A DNA stretch of 64,000 nucleotides from Fuscibacter oryzae (GCF_016765795.1 NZ_JAESVP010000001.1:248001-312000), one strand, 5' to 3'; shown: positions 34,174 through 43,611, counted from the stretch's first letter. The notes: generated from the sequence alone by a model not told the origin. Made by a program: numbers and translations.

Positions 34174-36063
34174 TCAGTCCGCCCATTCCCAGGGCCGGGT
34201 GAACCCGCCCAGAACCGATGTAACCTTGGCCTCGTCAACCGCGCCATCCCGCGAAAGGCGCGCCACCAGCCCGCGCTTTTTATCCTCGATCACCTCGGTG
34301 ACCTGTGCGGCAAGCCCGGCCCCGGCCAATGCCGCATCATAGGTGCGCGTGATCGCCAGCCGCCGCAGATCGGGTTTGAACACCTTGCCCACCGCCGTCT
34401 TTGGCAGTTCCGACAAAATCTCCAGATGCTTCGGCACGGCGGCCCGCTCACTGATATGGTCCTGCGCATAGGACATCAGTTCGTCCTCCGTCGCTGCGGC
34501 CCCCTTGACCAGTTCGACATAGACGCAAGGCACCTCGCCGGCATGGGCATCGGGTTGGCCGATAGCGCCCACCATCGCCACCGCCGGATGGCCCATCAGT
34601 ACCTCTTCTATCGTAGCGGGGTCGATGTTGTGGCCCCCCCGGATGATCAGATCCTTGGCGCGCCCGGTGATGTAAAGATAGCTTTCCGCATCCAGCCGGC
34701 CCAGATCGCCGGTGCGCAAAAATCGCCCCTCGGCGAACAGGTCGCGGTTCTTGTCCACCTCGGTATAGGTTGACCCTTCGAACACGCCGGGGTTGGCGAC
34801 GCAAATCTCGCCCACCTCGTCCACTGCGCAATCGCGGAACCCTTCGGGCGTCTTTTGCAGGATGCGGACGTGGCTATAGGGAAAGGGCAGCCCGACCGAA
34901 CCGATTTTCTTTCGCCCCTCGGGCGGGTTACAGGCCACAAGGCAGGTCGCTTCGGTAAGGCCATAACCTTCGATGATCTGGATGCCGGTGGCCTTTTCGA
35001 ACCGGGTGAACAGCTCTAGGGGCAAGGGGGCAGAACCGGAAAACGCACCGCGCAGGGTGGAGATATCGGCATTGATCGGGCGCTGCATCAGCGCCGAAAG
35101 TGCTGTGGGCACCGTGATCAGATAGGTGCATTTCCAGCGCTCGATCAGCTTCCACAGATTGTCGAACACGCCTTCACCCCGATAGCCCGCAGGGGTGGGA
35201 AAAATCACATGCGACCCGGCGGCGATCATCGACATCAGCACCGGATAGGCGGCAAAGACGTGAAACAGCGGCAAGGGACACATCACCGCATCGGTTTCGC
35301 GGAACAACAACTTGTGGCCGACCCAACCGTTATAAACCATGCCCGACACCTTGTGCTGGGCCACCTTGGGCATGCCCGTGGTGCCGCCGGTGTGGAAATA
35401 GGCCGCCACCCGGTCGGCCGGGTCATCGGGAAAGGTCAGCCGGTCGGCAGGCTGGCGCGCAATGCCTGCGGTGAAATCAACCGTCCTGGCGTTGTGGGCC
35501 ACCGGGTTCTTTGGCCGGATCAAGGGCACGATCAGCGATTTCAGCCCCGCCAGATAGCGCACCAGATCCACCTCGACCACGGCTTTCACGCCGGGGGCAA
35601 AGCGCACCGCTTCGGCCACCTTTTGCGGCACGTCTGTTTTCGGGAACGCTTTCAGGGTGACGACGACCTTGGCTTTGGTCTCGCGCAGGATGGCGCTGAT
35701 CTGTTCGGGCTCCAGCAGGGGGTTGATCGGGTTGACGATCCCGGCAACCGCCCCCCCCAGCAGAGTGATCGCCGCCTCAAGGCAGTTGGGCAGAACATAA
35801 GCCACCACATCCTGCGGCCCCACGCCCAGTTCGCGAAACAGGTTAGCGGCCTGGGTGACCTTGCCGTGCAATTCGGCCCAGGTCAGCGTGATCGCCTTTG
35901 ATCCCGGATCGGACAGCAGTTGATACGAGATTGCGGGCCTAGCCCCATGGGCGGTTTTGGCGCGGCCCACATATTCGTGCATGGTCCGGGCAACATCGCG
36001 CGCGGCCCATGGAGTTTCATCCTCGATGGCCCGGCTGTCCGCGATGGACGCAAAATTCCCCAT
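34174..36063 (-). CDS. Acyl-CoA synthetase (AMP-dependent ligase)
   Basis: A 629-aa ANL-superfamily enzyme. The AMP/P-loop motif is YFHTGGTTGMPKVAQHKVSG (about 230-250); IIEGYGLTEATCLVACNPP near 375; FLRTGDLGRLDAESYLYITG near 450; RAKDLIIRGGHNIDPATIEE; and the C-terminal Lys motif PKTAVGKVFKPDLR. It activates a carboxylic acid, probably a fatty acid or aromatic acid, with CoA. The long C-terminal extension after PKTAVGK (about 60 residues) is unusual but seen in some acyl-CoA synthetase subgroups. GGAGG-like GGAGGGG before the start. Own terminator. Confidence 0.9.
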   Translation of the reverse strand: MGNFASIADSRAIEDETPWAARDVARTMHEYVGRAKTAHGARPAISYQLLSDPGSKAITLTWAELHGKVTQAANLFRELGVGPQDVVAYVLPNCLEAAITLLGGAVAGIVNPINPLLEPEQISAILRETKAKVVVTLKAFPKTDVPQKVAEAVRFAPGVKAVVEVDLVRYLAGLKSLIVPLIRPKNPVAHNARTVDFTAGIARQPADRLTFPDDPADRVAAYFHTGGTTGMPKVAQHKVSGMVYNGWVGHKLLFRETDAVMCPLPLFHVFAAYPVLMSMIAAGSHVIFPTPAGYRGEGVFDNLWKLIERWKCTYLITVPTALSALMQRPINADISTLRGAFSGSAPLPLELFTRFEKATGIQIIEGYGLTEATCLVACNPPEGRKKIGSVGLPFPYSHVRILQKTPEGFRDCAVDEVGEICVANPGVFEGSTYTEVDKNRDLFAEGRFLRTGDLGRLDAESYLYITGRAKDLIIRGGHNIDPATIEEVLMGHPAVAMVGAIGQPDAHAGEVPCVYVELVKGAAATEDELMSYAQDHISERAAVPKHLEILSELPKTAVGKVFKPDLRRLAITRTYDAALAGAGLAAQVTEVIEDKKRGLVARLSRDGAVDEAKVTSVLGGFTRPWEWAD

Positions 36064-36218
36064 GATCCCCTCCCAAGGCTCCGCCTGCCGCGGATGTCAT
36101 TGGCATAAATGATGGGCAGTTTTGCCGGCCTTGCCAAGAAGGACGCAGCGTCCATGGGCAAATCGGCGGGTCAGGGACGATCCAGCCCCGGAAGGAGCCG
36201 GTGCCGGCTCGTCGCCCC

Positions 36219-36653
36219 TTACGCCGCTTGCGGAATGCGCAGCACCTGACCCGGATAGATCTCGTCGGGTTGCGACAGCATCGGCCTGTTTGCCTCGAAT
36301 ATGTCCATATAGCGGTTGGCGTGGCCCAGTTCAGCCTTGGCGATATGCGACAGGGTTTCCCCCTTTTTCACGGTGTGAAAACGTGGTGCCGGGGCATTCG
36401 GCTCATCCTCGGCCTCGACCGAAGCGACGCCCTGCACGTTGCCAACTGCAAGGATGACCTTTTCCTTGACCTCGGGCGAAACGGCCTGCCCTTCCAGCTT
36501 TACCTTGTCGCCCTCGACCTTGATCTCCAGGCCGGTGGTGTCCAGACCAAGATCGGAAACCTCTTTTTTCAGAACCGCCGGGGTCGGGGCGGCATCGGGG
36601 GTCTCGGTTTCCAGCTTTTTGCCCGAACCATGCAGAAAATCCCAAAAGCCCAT
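36219..36653 (-). CDS. BON-LysM protein (Kbp/YgaU-like)
   Basis: A 144-aa protein starting MGFWDFLHGSGKKL, the YgaU/Kbp N-terminus. BON domain about 28-85 (ALGLDTTGLEIKVEG-type: LKKEVSDLGLDTTGLEIKVE), LysM domain about 92-141 (FHTVKKGETLSHIAKAELGH ... DEIYPGQVLRIP). The E. coli homologue binds potassium in the cytosol and is stress-induced. No signal peptide. GGAGAAG before the ATG. Confidence 0.9.
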   Translation of the reverse strand: MGFWDFLHGSGKKLETETPDAAPTPAVLKKEVSDLGLDTTGLEIKVEGDKVKLEGQAVSPEVKEKVILAVGNVQGVASVEAEDEPNAPAPRFHTVKKGETLSHIAKAELGHANRYMDIFEANRPMLSQPDEIYPGQVLRIPQAA

Positions 36654-36751
36654 TACACTTCTCCATGATGTTCACGTCCCACAGCGGGTCCGTGCACATC
36701 ATGCGTAGCGGGTGAATGTAACGCGCGGGGAAAAGCGGGTGATTTCTCCCG

Positions 36752-38530
36752 TCAGTCCAACGACCCATCGGTGAACTGCAACCGCGCCAGCCGCGCATAA
36801 AGCCCGCCCTCGGCGACCAGCGCCTCATGGCTGCCGGTCGCGACGATGCGGCCCTGATCGAACACCACGATCCGGTCGGCTCGTTTCACGGTGGCCAGTC
36901 GGTGCGCCACCACCAGAACCGTGCGGCCCTGGCCCAGACGCTCGACCGCCTCTTGCACCAGCCGCTCGCTTTCGGCGTCCAGCGCGCTTGTAGCCTCGTC
37001 CAGCAGCAGCACGGCGGCATCGCGCAGAATGGCCCGCGCAATGGCGATGCGCTGCTTTTGCCCGCCCGACAGCATCACCCCACGTTCGCCTAGATAGGTG
37101 TCATAACCCATAGGCAGAGCTGCGATAAAGTCATGGGCGGCGGCGGCGCGGGCGGCAACCTCCACCTCCTCATCACTCGCCTCCGGCCGGCCAAAGCGGA
37201 TGTTTTCGCGCGCCGAGGCGGCAAAGATCACCGGGTCTTGCGGCACCAGCGCCAGCGCATGGCGGAAATCGGCGCGGCTCAGGTCGCGCAGGTCGATCCC
37301 GTCCAGCCGGATCGCACCGGATTGCGGATCGTAGAACCGCATCAACAGGTGCAGCACCGTCGATTTCCCTGCACCAGAGGGACCGACCAGCGCCACCGTC
37401 TCGCCCGGTTTCACCACCAGCGAAACGCCGTCCAGCGCCGAAACGCCTGGGCGCGCGGGATAGCGGAACTGCACGTCGTCAAACACGATCTCGCCCCGCA
37501 CCGGGCGCGGCAGCGCCATCGGCACCGCAGGGTCGCGCACCGTATCCTCTGCCCCCAGCATCTCGACCAGACGTTCGGTAGCACCCGCCGCGCGCTGCAA
37601 CTCGCCCCATATCTCTGACAGGGCGCCAACTGACCCCGACACCAGCACCGCGTAAATCACGAACTGCACCAGTTCGCCCGCGCTCATCGTGCCAAGCCGC
37701 ACATCGCGCGCGCCCATCCACAACACACCCACAACCCCGGCAAAGACGAGGAAGATCACGATGACCGTCATCACCGCCCGTGTCCTGATCCGCTGTTGCG
37801 CCGAATCGAAGGACCGCTCGGTCGCCACGGCAAATTCGCCGCGCGTCTGGGTTTCGTGGGTGAAGGCCTGCACCGTCTGCACCGCCAGCAGCGCCTCTGA
37901 CGCCTTGCCAGAGGAATTGGCGATCCAGTCCTGATTTTCCCGGCTTAAACTCCGCAACCGACGCCCCAGCACGATGATCGGCACCACGACGGCGGGCACC
38001 ACCAGTAGCACCAGCCCCGTCAGCTTGGCCGACGTCAGCGCCATCAGCACGATGCCCCCCAGCAGCATCAGCACATTGCGCAACGCAACCGACACCGAAG
38101 ATCCGATGACCGACAGAATCAGCGTGGTATCCGTGGTGATCCGGCTAAGAACCTCGCCGGTCATCACCTTTTCAAAGAACGCCGGGCTCATCCCCAGCAC
38201 GCGGTCAAACAGCGCGCGGCGCAGGTCGGCCACCACCCTTTCGCCCAGCCGGGTAACGAAATAATACCGCATCCCGGTGCCCAGCGCCAAAAGCCCGGCA
38301 ATGCCAATGGCCGCCAGAAAATACTGGTCCAGCAGATGGATCGACTCATTGAAGCCGTCCACCACCCGGCGCACCGCTATCGGCAGGATCAGACTGACGG
38401 CAGAAGTGATGACCAGCGCCACCCCCGCAAGGGCTGCCATGGTGCGATAGGGCCGTATAAAGGGCCAAAGCGCCTTCAGCGCGCCAACCCGCCGCGATTT
38501 CTCGCGGCTTTCTGCGGTGGTATCAGCCAT
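36752..38530 (-). CDS. ABC exporter (MsbA/multidrug type, fused TMD-NBD)
   Basis: A 592-aa half-transporter. Six transmembrane helices span about 25-320. Cytosolic NBD: Walker A VGPSGAGKST near residue 370, Q-loop ALVPQDPVIFAASARENIRF, signature MLSGGQKQRIAIARAIL, Walker B AAVLLLDEATSALD, and H-loop VLVVAHRLATVKRAD. It probably homodimerises to export lipids, drugs or peptides. FFEKVMTGEVLSRITTDTTL is the conserved intracellular loop of the MsbA/ABCB class. The substrate is not evident. Confidence 0.9.
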   Translation of the reverse strand: MADTTAESREKSRRVGALKALWPFIRPYRTMAALAGVALVITSAVSLILPIAVRRVVDGFNESIHLLDQYFLAAIGIAGLLALGTGMRYYFVTRLGERVVADLRRALFDRVLGMSPAFFEKVMTGEVLSRITTDTTLILSVIGSSVSVALRNVLMLLGGIVLMALTSAKLTGLVLLVVPAVVVPIIVLGRRLRSLSRENQDWIANSSGKASEALLAVQTVQAFTHETQTRGEFAVATERSFDSAQQRIRTRAVMTVIVIFLVFAGVVGVLWMGARDVRLGTMSAGELVQFVIYAVLVSGSVGALSEIWGELQRAAGATERLVEMLGAEDTVRDPAVPMALPRPVRGEIVFDDVQFRYPARPGVSALDGVSLVVKPGETVALVGPSGAGKSTVLHLLMRFYDPQSGAIRLDGIDLRDLSRADFRHALALVPQDPVIFAASARENIRFGRPEASDEEVEVAARAAAAHDFIAALPMGYDTYLGERGVMLSGGQKQRIAIARAILRDAAVLLLDEATSALDAESERLVQEAVERLGQGRTVLVVAHRLATVKRADRIVVFDQGRIVATGSHEALVAEGGLYARLARLQFTDGSLD

Positions 38531-38623
38531 GCTCGGCCCCTATCCTGCCAGACCCGTCCTTTCAGACCCGCGGCTTATGCCCCCAAAGCCCGGCACCGCG
38601 CAAGCGTGGCGGGCTGTCGCGCC

Positions 38624-39013
38624 CTATTGCACGATGCAGGATTTGCCGCGCCCGATGGCCTTGCACACCGCACTGACCCCCGGCGGCAGCACGGTGGACG
38701 GCGGATCGGCCTTTTTCTGATAGGGAAAGTCCGGCAACTGCCCATCGGACACCCCGCACAGGAAGGTCATCGAATACCACGTCACCGCCCCGGCAAAGGT
38801 ATCGGTCAGCAGCATGCCCGAATGGCTTTCGCTGCCGATCACCTGATACGAGCCTTTGCAGTACTCTGCCGCCTCGTTCATGCACTTGTTCGGGCTGCGC
38901 TTGCATTTCACATAATCAACCGTCACGCCCGAGGGCGTGTCGATCTGCTCGATGCTGTCGGCCATCGCCAGACCGGGCAACAGCAGGATCAGAAAAACCA
39001 GGAATGCTCGCAT
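38624..39013 (-). CDS. Secreted six-cysteine hypothetical protein
   Basis: A 129-aa protein with signal peptide MRAFLVFLILLLPGLAMADS. The mature part has six cysteines (37, 44, 52, 86, 117, 126), consistent with three disulfides in the periplasm; conserved-looking stretches include VDYVKCKRSPNKCMNEAAEY and CKAIGRGKSC at the end. No family recognised. AGAGG lies before the ATG at 39013. Divergent from the YdeI-like gene. Confidence 0.68.
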   Translation of the reverse strand: MRAFLVFLILLLPGLAMADSIEQIDTPSGVTVDYVKCKRSPNKCMNEAAEYCKGSYQVIGSESHSGMLLTDTFAGAVTWYSMTFLCGVSDGQLPDFPYQKKADPPSTVLPPGVSAVCKAIGRGKSCIVQ

Positions 39014-39147
39014 ATCGGCCTCTGTTGGGCTTTTCGGGCGGTTTACGGGGTTTTGGCCAGTTTGGAAAGTCACAACGCCGCAGGCTGGACCCGATGGACA
39101 GGCGGACCGAGTCGCGCAAGACTTGGGCCGCACCGAAGGAGGCAGGG

Positions 39148-39735
39148 ATGAGCCAGACCGACCCAAGGATCGACACCTTTTTCGCCCAAGCGCCGGTCTG
39201 GCAGGCCGAGCTGCTTTTGCTGCGCCAGATCGTGCTGGGCTGCGGGCTGACCGAGGAATGGAAGTGGAGTTCACCGGTCTATACCGCGCAGGGCGGCAAT
39301 GTGGCGATCCTCTGGGGCTTCAAGGATCGCGCGACGCTGGGGTTCTTCAAGGGCGTGCTGCTGGCAGATCCTGAAGGAATACTGGCCCCGCCGGGCGACA
39401 ATTCCCGCTCGGCCCGCGTCGTGAACTTTACCAGTCTTGCGCAGATCGTGGCCCTTTCGCCGGTGCTGCAAGACTATCTTGCTCAGGCGATCGAGGTCGA
39501 AAAGGCGGGCATGAAGGTGGATTTCGCCAAGGACGACCTGCACATGCCGGAAGAGCTGGCGCAGACCCTGGCCACCGACGCACCCTTGCGCGCGGCGTTC
39601 GACGCGCTGACGCCGGGCCGCCAACGCAGCTGGATCCTGCATATCGGTCAGGCCAAGGCGGCGGCAACGCGGCTTGGCCGGGTTGAAAAGGCCCGCCCCG
39701 CCATTCTGGCGGGCAAGGGGCTGAACGACCGCTAA
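39148..39735 (+). CDS. YdeI/OmpD-associated family protein
   Basis: A 195-aa cytosolic protein: DUF1801-like N-terminal part (LRQIVLGCGLTEEWKWSSPV, NVAILWGFKDRATLGFFKGV), then a C-terminal YdeI/bacteriocin-protection domain (ELAQTLATDAPLRAAFDALT, PGRQRSWILHIGQAKAAATR). YdeI-type proteins are linked to resistance to peptides, but molecular role is unclear. GGAGGCAGGG precedes the ATG at 39148. Overlaps the convergent dimethylformamidase-like gene by four bases. Confidence 0.85.
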   Translation: MSQTDPRIDTFFAQAPVWQAELLLLRQIVLGCGLTEEWKWSSPVYTAQGGNVAILWGFKDRATLGFFKGVLLADPEGILAPPGDNSRSARVVNFTSLAQIVALSPVLQDYLAQAIEVEKAGMKVDFAKDDLHMPEELAQTLATDAPLRAAFDALTPGRQRSWILHIGQAKAAATRLGRVEKARPAILAGKGLNDR

Positions 39736-41309
39736 CCCCAGCCGCCCAGCAGGATATTGCGCGTCACCTGTTCCACCGGGCGGTCGCGGGCGATCAGGCC
39801 TGCCACCCACTCGCAACTGGCGGCGTTGAACACCGCGCCCTTGCCACGCCGATACTCTGCCATGCAGCCATTGCCCCGGCTGGCGCGGCCAACCGTCTCA
39901 GGCGTGACCGCGCCATAGACATTCAGCGCCACCTCTTCGGCATCCGCCGTGCCGATGAAACTGTCGCGGTCATGCGGCCCGGTGTGGTGCGACAGGGTCG
40001 TCGCGGGCGACAGGCCGACAATGGTCAGCGGTCCGTCCAGCGCCGCCTCTTCCGACGGTTCGGGCAGGCCCTGACGGAAGGTGAAATCGATCCCGTCCAC
40101 CTCATAGCCGAAAATCTTCGACGCGGCCCCTAGCACATCGCCATAGCCCAGCCCCGTGCCCCGCATCGCCCAGTGATCAGGCCGCCAGATCAGGAACCCG
40201 CCGGTGCCATGGGCGGCGCAGCGGCTCCACCCGGCATAGACGCCCATCGCCCCGGTCAGGCCCATGGTCCGGGTGGCGGGCCGGGCCACCTGCGGGTCGT
40301 CCCAATAGCTGGTCAGACGGCGCGGGTCGGGTGTGGGGTCTTCGGCATGAGCGCGGGATTTGAAACAGGTCTGGGTGGTCAGATCATCCGAAAGCCGGGT
40401 TTGCCAAAAGAAATTGCCACCAAACCGCGCCAGTTCGCCCCCCCGGTCCAGCCAGCCGTCCAGATGGTCGCGCATCTCCCATGTCCAGTATTCGTCATGC
40501 CCGGCAATCAGCGCGCGGGGGTATCCATCCAGCTCTACCGCGTTCCGATGCAGATCGTGCTGGGTGGTATAATCCAGCGCGATGCCCTGCGCTTCGCACC
40601 ACAGGGCAAAGGGCCGCTCAAACGCCGCCCAGCCGGACGAGGCGTATTTCTTCGAAATCCTCTTGGCACGGGCATAGTTCATATGGGGATAGCGCGGCTT
40701 GGTCAGCAAAGGCGAGGCATGGGGGATGCGCGGCGCATCCGATGGCCAGCGCACGAACCCCTTGGCCCAGGGGCGCAGCAGGCTGACATGAGGTGCGAAA
40801 TCATCACCCTTCGGCCCCGACAGCCCCTGATAATGGTTCGACCCGCCCCAGTCGTTATAGGCGCACCAAGTGCCCGTCGCCAGAACCATGACGATCTTGG
40901 CGGATGGCTTGCTGGCCCGCAGCACGAACATATGCTGGCTTTCATGCCCCGGTACTGTCAGCGTGATGGTGTAAACTCCGCTTTGCCACTCCGCGGGGAT
41001 CGGCAGGGCCAGCGCCTCGGGCCAGTTGCAGCCGGTTTCCGAACAATCGGCAGGGGTATGGGCAAAGGTCGTGGCGATCTCGGCGCGATAAACCACCTGC
41101 GGCACCAGCCCGTCGCGGGCAATCGTGAGGCTGGCCTTGTCTGCGGTCGAGGTCAGATGCAGCCGCAGGGTGTCACCCGGCAGATAAGACAGCGCATCGG
41201 TATAGCCCCAGACCTGCGGGCGGTTACGGTCGGACGAGGCCATTTCATAGTAATGCCCGGTAACGGGATCACCGTCATCAAAGGGGCCTGCGGTGAAGAA
41301 ACCGTTCAT
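39732..41309 (-). CDS. N,N-dimethylformamidase large-subunit-like protein
   Basis: A 525-aa protein resembling the C-terminal catalytic part of the DMFase beta subunit: an Ig-like N-terminal domain (LRLHLTSTADKASLTIARDG; QSGVYTITLTVPGHESQHMF), then ALIAGHDEYWTWEMRDHLDG and GGELARFGGNFFWQTRLSDD, which match the family GHxEYW and GGNxFW motifs. DMFases are mononuclear-iron amidohydrolases. Whether this one cleaves formamides is unknown. The start at 41309 overlaps the gap stop (ATGA), so it is co-translated with a glyceraldehyde-3-phosphate dehydrogenase. Confidence 0.78.
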   Translation of the reverse strand: MNGFFTAGPFDDGDPVTGHYYEMASSDRNRPQVWGYTDALSYLPGDTLRLHLTSTADKASLTIARDGLVPQVVYRAEIATTFAHTPADCSETGCNWPEALALPIPAEWQSGVYTITLTVPGHESQHMFVLRASKPSAKIVMVLATGTWCAYNDWGGSNHYQGLSGPKGDDFAPHVSLLRPWAKGFVRWPSDAPRIPHASPLLTKPRYPHMNYARAKRISKKYASSGWAAFERPFALWCEAQGIALDYTTQHDLHRNAVELDGYPRALIAGHDEYWTWEMRDHLDGWLDRGGELARFGGNFFWQTRLSDDLTTQTCFKSRAHAEDPTPDPRRLTSYWDDPQVARPATRTMGLTGAMGVYAGWSRCAAHGTGGFLIWRPDHWAMRGTGLGYGDVLGAASKIFGYEVDGIDFTFRQGLPEPSEEAALDGPLTIVGLSPATTLSHHTGPHDRDSFIGTADAEEVALNVYGAVTPETVGRASRGNGCMAEYRRGKGAVFNAASCEWVAGLIARDRPVEQVTRNILLGGWG

Positions 41310-42277
41310 CCCCCCATCCTTTGCGCCACATCCAGCATCCGGTTGGAAAAGCCCCATTCGTTGTCATACCAGCCGAACACCCGCAGCATTCCGCCCTTGG
41401 TGACCCGTGTTTCCGGCAGGGCCATGACGATACTTTCGGGCCGCGCGCGCAGGTCGGTGGAAACCAGCAGTTTTTCAGTCCAGCCGATCACGCCCCCCAC
41501 AGCGCGCAGGGCGGCGTTCACCTGATCCACTGTCGGCACCCTTTCCACCATCACCGCCAGATCGACGGCGGAAACCGAGGCGGTCGGCACGCGGACCGCC
41601 GATCCTTCGATCCGCCCGGCGATCTGGGGCAGCACGGTATCCAGCAGGCGCTGCGCGCTGGTCGTTGTCGGCACCATTGACAGGGCGGCGGCACGCGAGC
41701 GGGCATAGTCGGCGGCAGGCGCATCGACCGTGGGCTGGCTGCCGGTATAGCAGTGGATCGTCGTCATAGACCCGGTGACAACGCCCCAGTTTTCATCGAT
41801 CAACCGCGCCAAAGGGGCCAGCGCATTGGTGGTGCAAGAGGCGTTCGAGACGATGCGCTGATCCGCCAGCGTGGCGTCATTTGCGCCCAGAACCACGGTA
41901 AGGTCGGCCGCTTGCGAGGGGCCAGAGATCAGCACCCGCCGCGCGCCTGCCGTCAGGCCACGTTCGGCCACCGCGCGCGCATCGGCGCGGCCGGTGCATT
42001 CCAGCACTACGTCAACGCGGGACAGATCAAGGCCCGAAATATCGGATGTGCGGTGCAGCGGGATCGCCTTGCCATCGACCACCAGCGCGCCATCAGTCAG
42101 GGCCACCGTGCCCGGCCATGGGCCAAAGACCGAGTCGAATTCAAACAGATAGGCGCACATCGCGGCATCGGCGATGTCATTGATGCCGGCGATGGTCATG
42201 CCGGGCACCGCCCCCTTGGCCCAGGCCCGCAGAACCGACCGTCCGATGCGGCCGAAGCCGTTGATGAAGATGCGCAT
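41306..42277 (-). CDS. gap: Type I glyceraldehyde-3-phosphate dehydrogenase
   Basis: A 323-aa NAD(P)-dependent enzyme. NAD motif MRIFINGFGRIGRSVLRAW; catalytic cysteine in SNASCTTNALAP (Cys148); HCYTGSQPTVDAP holds the catalytic His175, where the usual TNDQ is TGSQ; C-terminal GWYDNEWGFSNRMLDVAQRM is canonical. Slightly shorter than the usual ~333 aa. The TGSQ variant places it with the GapB/second-GAPDH group rather than the main glycolytic enzyme. GGAGAG before the ATG at 42277. First gene of a pair with the DMFase-like gene. Confidence 0.92.
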   Translation of the reverse strand: MRIFINGFGRIGRSVLRAWAKGAVPGMTIAGINDIADAAMCAYLFEFDSVFGPWPGTVALTDGALVVDGKAIPLHRTSDISGLDLSRVDVVLECTGRADARAVAERGLTAGARRVLISGPSQAADLTVVLGANDATLADQRIVSNASCTTNALAPLARLIDENWGVVTGSMTTIHCYTGSQPTVDAPAADYARSRAAALSMVPTTTSAQRLLDTVLPQIAGRIEGSAVRVPTASVSAVDLAVMVERVPTVDQVNAALRAVGGVIGWTEKLLVSTDLRARPESIVMALPETRVTKGGMLRVFGWYDNEWGFSNRMLDVAQRMGG

Positions 42278-42378
42278 CCTGTCTCTCCGCCTTGGTCTTT
42301 TGGGCCGTCCTGGCCTGTTTGGCCGTCTTGGGCGCAGTCTCACCACCTTCGCGCGCGTCCCGCAATGGCTGCAATCAT

Positions 42379-42390
42379 ATTTGATCAAAT
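42379..42390. promoter_or_regulatory. Perfect palindrome in the gap / aldolase spacer
   Basis: ATTTGATCAAAT, a 12-bp perfect palindrome in the 169-bp divergent spacer. Similar sequences serve GntR-family regulators, and the core TTGATCAA is close to FNR-type half-sites without the spacer. Binding is unproven. Confidence 0.45.
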
Positions 42391-42446
42391 CGCCCGGCTT
42401 TCCCTTGTGCGGAACCCGCGTCATGATGGCGGGAAAGGAGCCGCCG

Positions 42447-43580
42447 ATGGAAAATCTGGAACCGGGCTATGACATTCCCGCCCTGCCGGGCTGGCGCGAG
42501 GATCAGGTGCAGACCCCTGCCCTGCTGGTCGATCTGGACGCGCTGGAGGCGAACATCGCCCGCATGGCGGCGGCGGCGCAGGCGGCGGGCGTTGCGCTGC
42601 GCCCCCATGGCAAGATGCACAAATCAGCCGATGTGGCGCGGCTGCAGATGGCGGCGGGGGCGGTGGGCCTGTGCTGCCAGAAGGTATCAGAGGCCGAGGC
42701 CTTCGTGCGGGCGGGCCTGCGCGATGTGCTGGTCACGAACCAGATCGTCGATCCGGCCAAGATCGACCGGCTGGCGCGGCTGGCCGGAATGGCGGCGGTG
42801 GGGGTCTGCGTGGACAATGCGGCCAATGTGGCCGACCTGTCGGCGGCCTGCCTGCGGCATGGCACCACCCTGCGCGTGCTGGTCGAGGTGGATACCGGGC
42901 AGGCGCGCTGCGGTGTGGACACCCCGGATCAGGCGGTTGCGCTGGCCCGTGCCATCCAATCCGCGCCAGGTTTGGACTTTGGCGGGGTGCAGGCCTATCA
43001 GGGCGCGATGCAGCATCTGCCCACCCATGCCGAACGGCAGGCGGCGTTTCAGGCATCGCAGGCACGGCTGGTGCCGGTGCTGGCGGCCTTGCAGGCGGCG
43101 GGTATCGCCTGCCCCACCGTGACCGGGGGCGGCACCGGGTCTTGGGGGTTCGAGGCGGCAAGCGGTCTGTGGACCGAGCTGCAATGCGGGTCTTATGCCT
43201 TCATGGATGCCGATTACGGGCGGATCACTGGGGCCGGAGGGAGTCGGCTGGACGCAGAATGGCAGAATGCCCTGTTCGTGCTGGCACAGGTGATGAGCTT
43301 GTCGCGCGGTCGTGCGGTCTGTGATGCGGGGCTGAAGGCGATGACGGCGGAAAGCGGGCTGCCGCTGGTCCGGGGCCGCGAGGGCGTGACCTATCAGGGT
43401 TATTCCGACGAACACGGCCAGTTGGATGACCCAGCCGGGCGGCTGCGGCTGGGCGACCGTATCCGCCTTGTGCCGGGCCATTGCGACCCGACCTGCAACC
43501 TGCATGACTGGATGGTCGCCACGCGCGGCGGGGTGGTGCAGGCTTTGTGGCCCGTCACCGCGCGCGGCAAGGTGTTTTAG
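42447..43580 (+). CDS. DSD1-family PLP enzyme (D-threonine/3-hydroxyaspartate aldolase type)
   Basis: A 377-aa alanine-racemase-fold enzyme. The PLP lysine lies in LRPHGKMHKSADVARLQMAA (about 52-70); TGGGTGSWGFEAASG about 230 holds phosphate contacts; the metal site is in VPGHCDPTCNLHDWMVATRG near residue 350. These features separate it from alanine racemase. Activity is likely cleavage of D-beta-hydroxy amino acids or dehydration of D-serine; the substrate is not resolved. AAAGGAG precedes the ATG at 42447. Confidence 0.87.
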   Translation: MENLEPGYDIPALPGWREDQVQTPALLVDLDALEANIARMAAAAQAAGVALRPHGKMHKSADVARLQMAAGAVGLCCQKVSEAEAFVRAGLRDVLVTNQIVDPAKIDRLARLAGMAAVGVCVDNAANVADLSAACLRHGTTLRVLVEVDTGQARCGVDTPDQAVALARAIQSAPGLDFGGVQAYQGAMQHLPTHAERQAAFQASQARLVPVLAALQAAGIACPTVTGGGTGSWGFEAASGLWTELQCGSYAFMDADYGRITGAGGSRLDAEWQNALFVLAQVMSLSRGRAVCDAGLKAMTAESGLPLVRGREGVTYQGYSDEHGQLDDPAGRLRLGDRIRLVPGHCDPTCNLHDWMVATRGGVVQALWPVTARGKVF

Positions 43581-43585
43581 GGTCG

Positions 43586-43604
43586 GTGCGTGCCAAACAC
43601 GCAC
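43586..43604. terminator. Bidirectional terminator-like hairpin
   Basis: GTGCGTG-CCAAA-CACGCAC, perfect 7-bp arms, in the 31-bp gap between the convergent aldolase and DUF533 genes. It lacks a T tract, so intrinsic termination would be weak. Confidence 0.5.
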
Positions 43605-43611
43605 AGCAACC

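Noticed and set aside
42290-42345. Short quasi-repeats TTGGCCGTC / TGGCCGT in the gap upstream region
   Set aside because: Too short and imperfect to call a repeat or operator.
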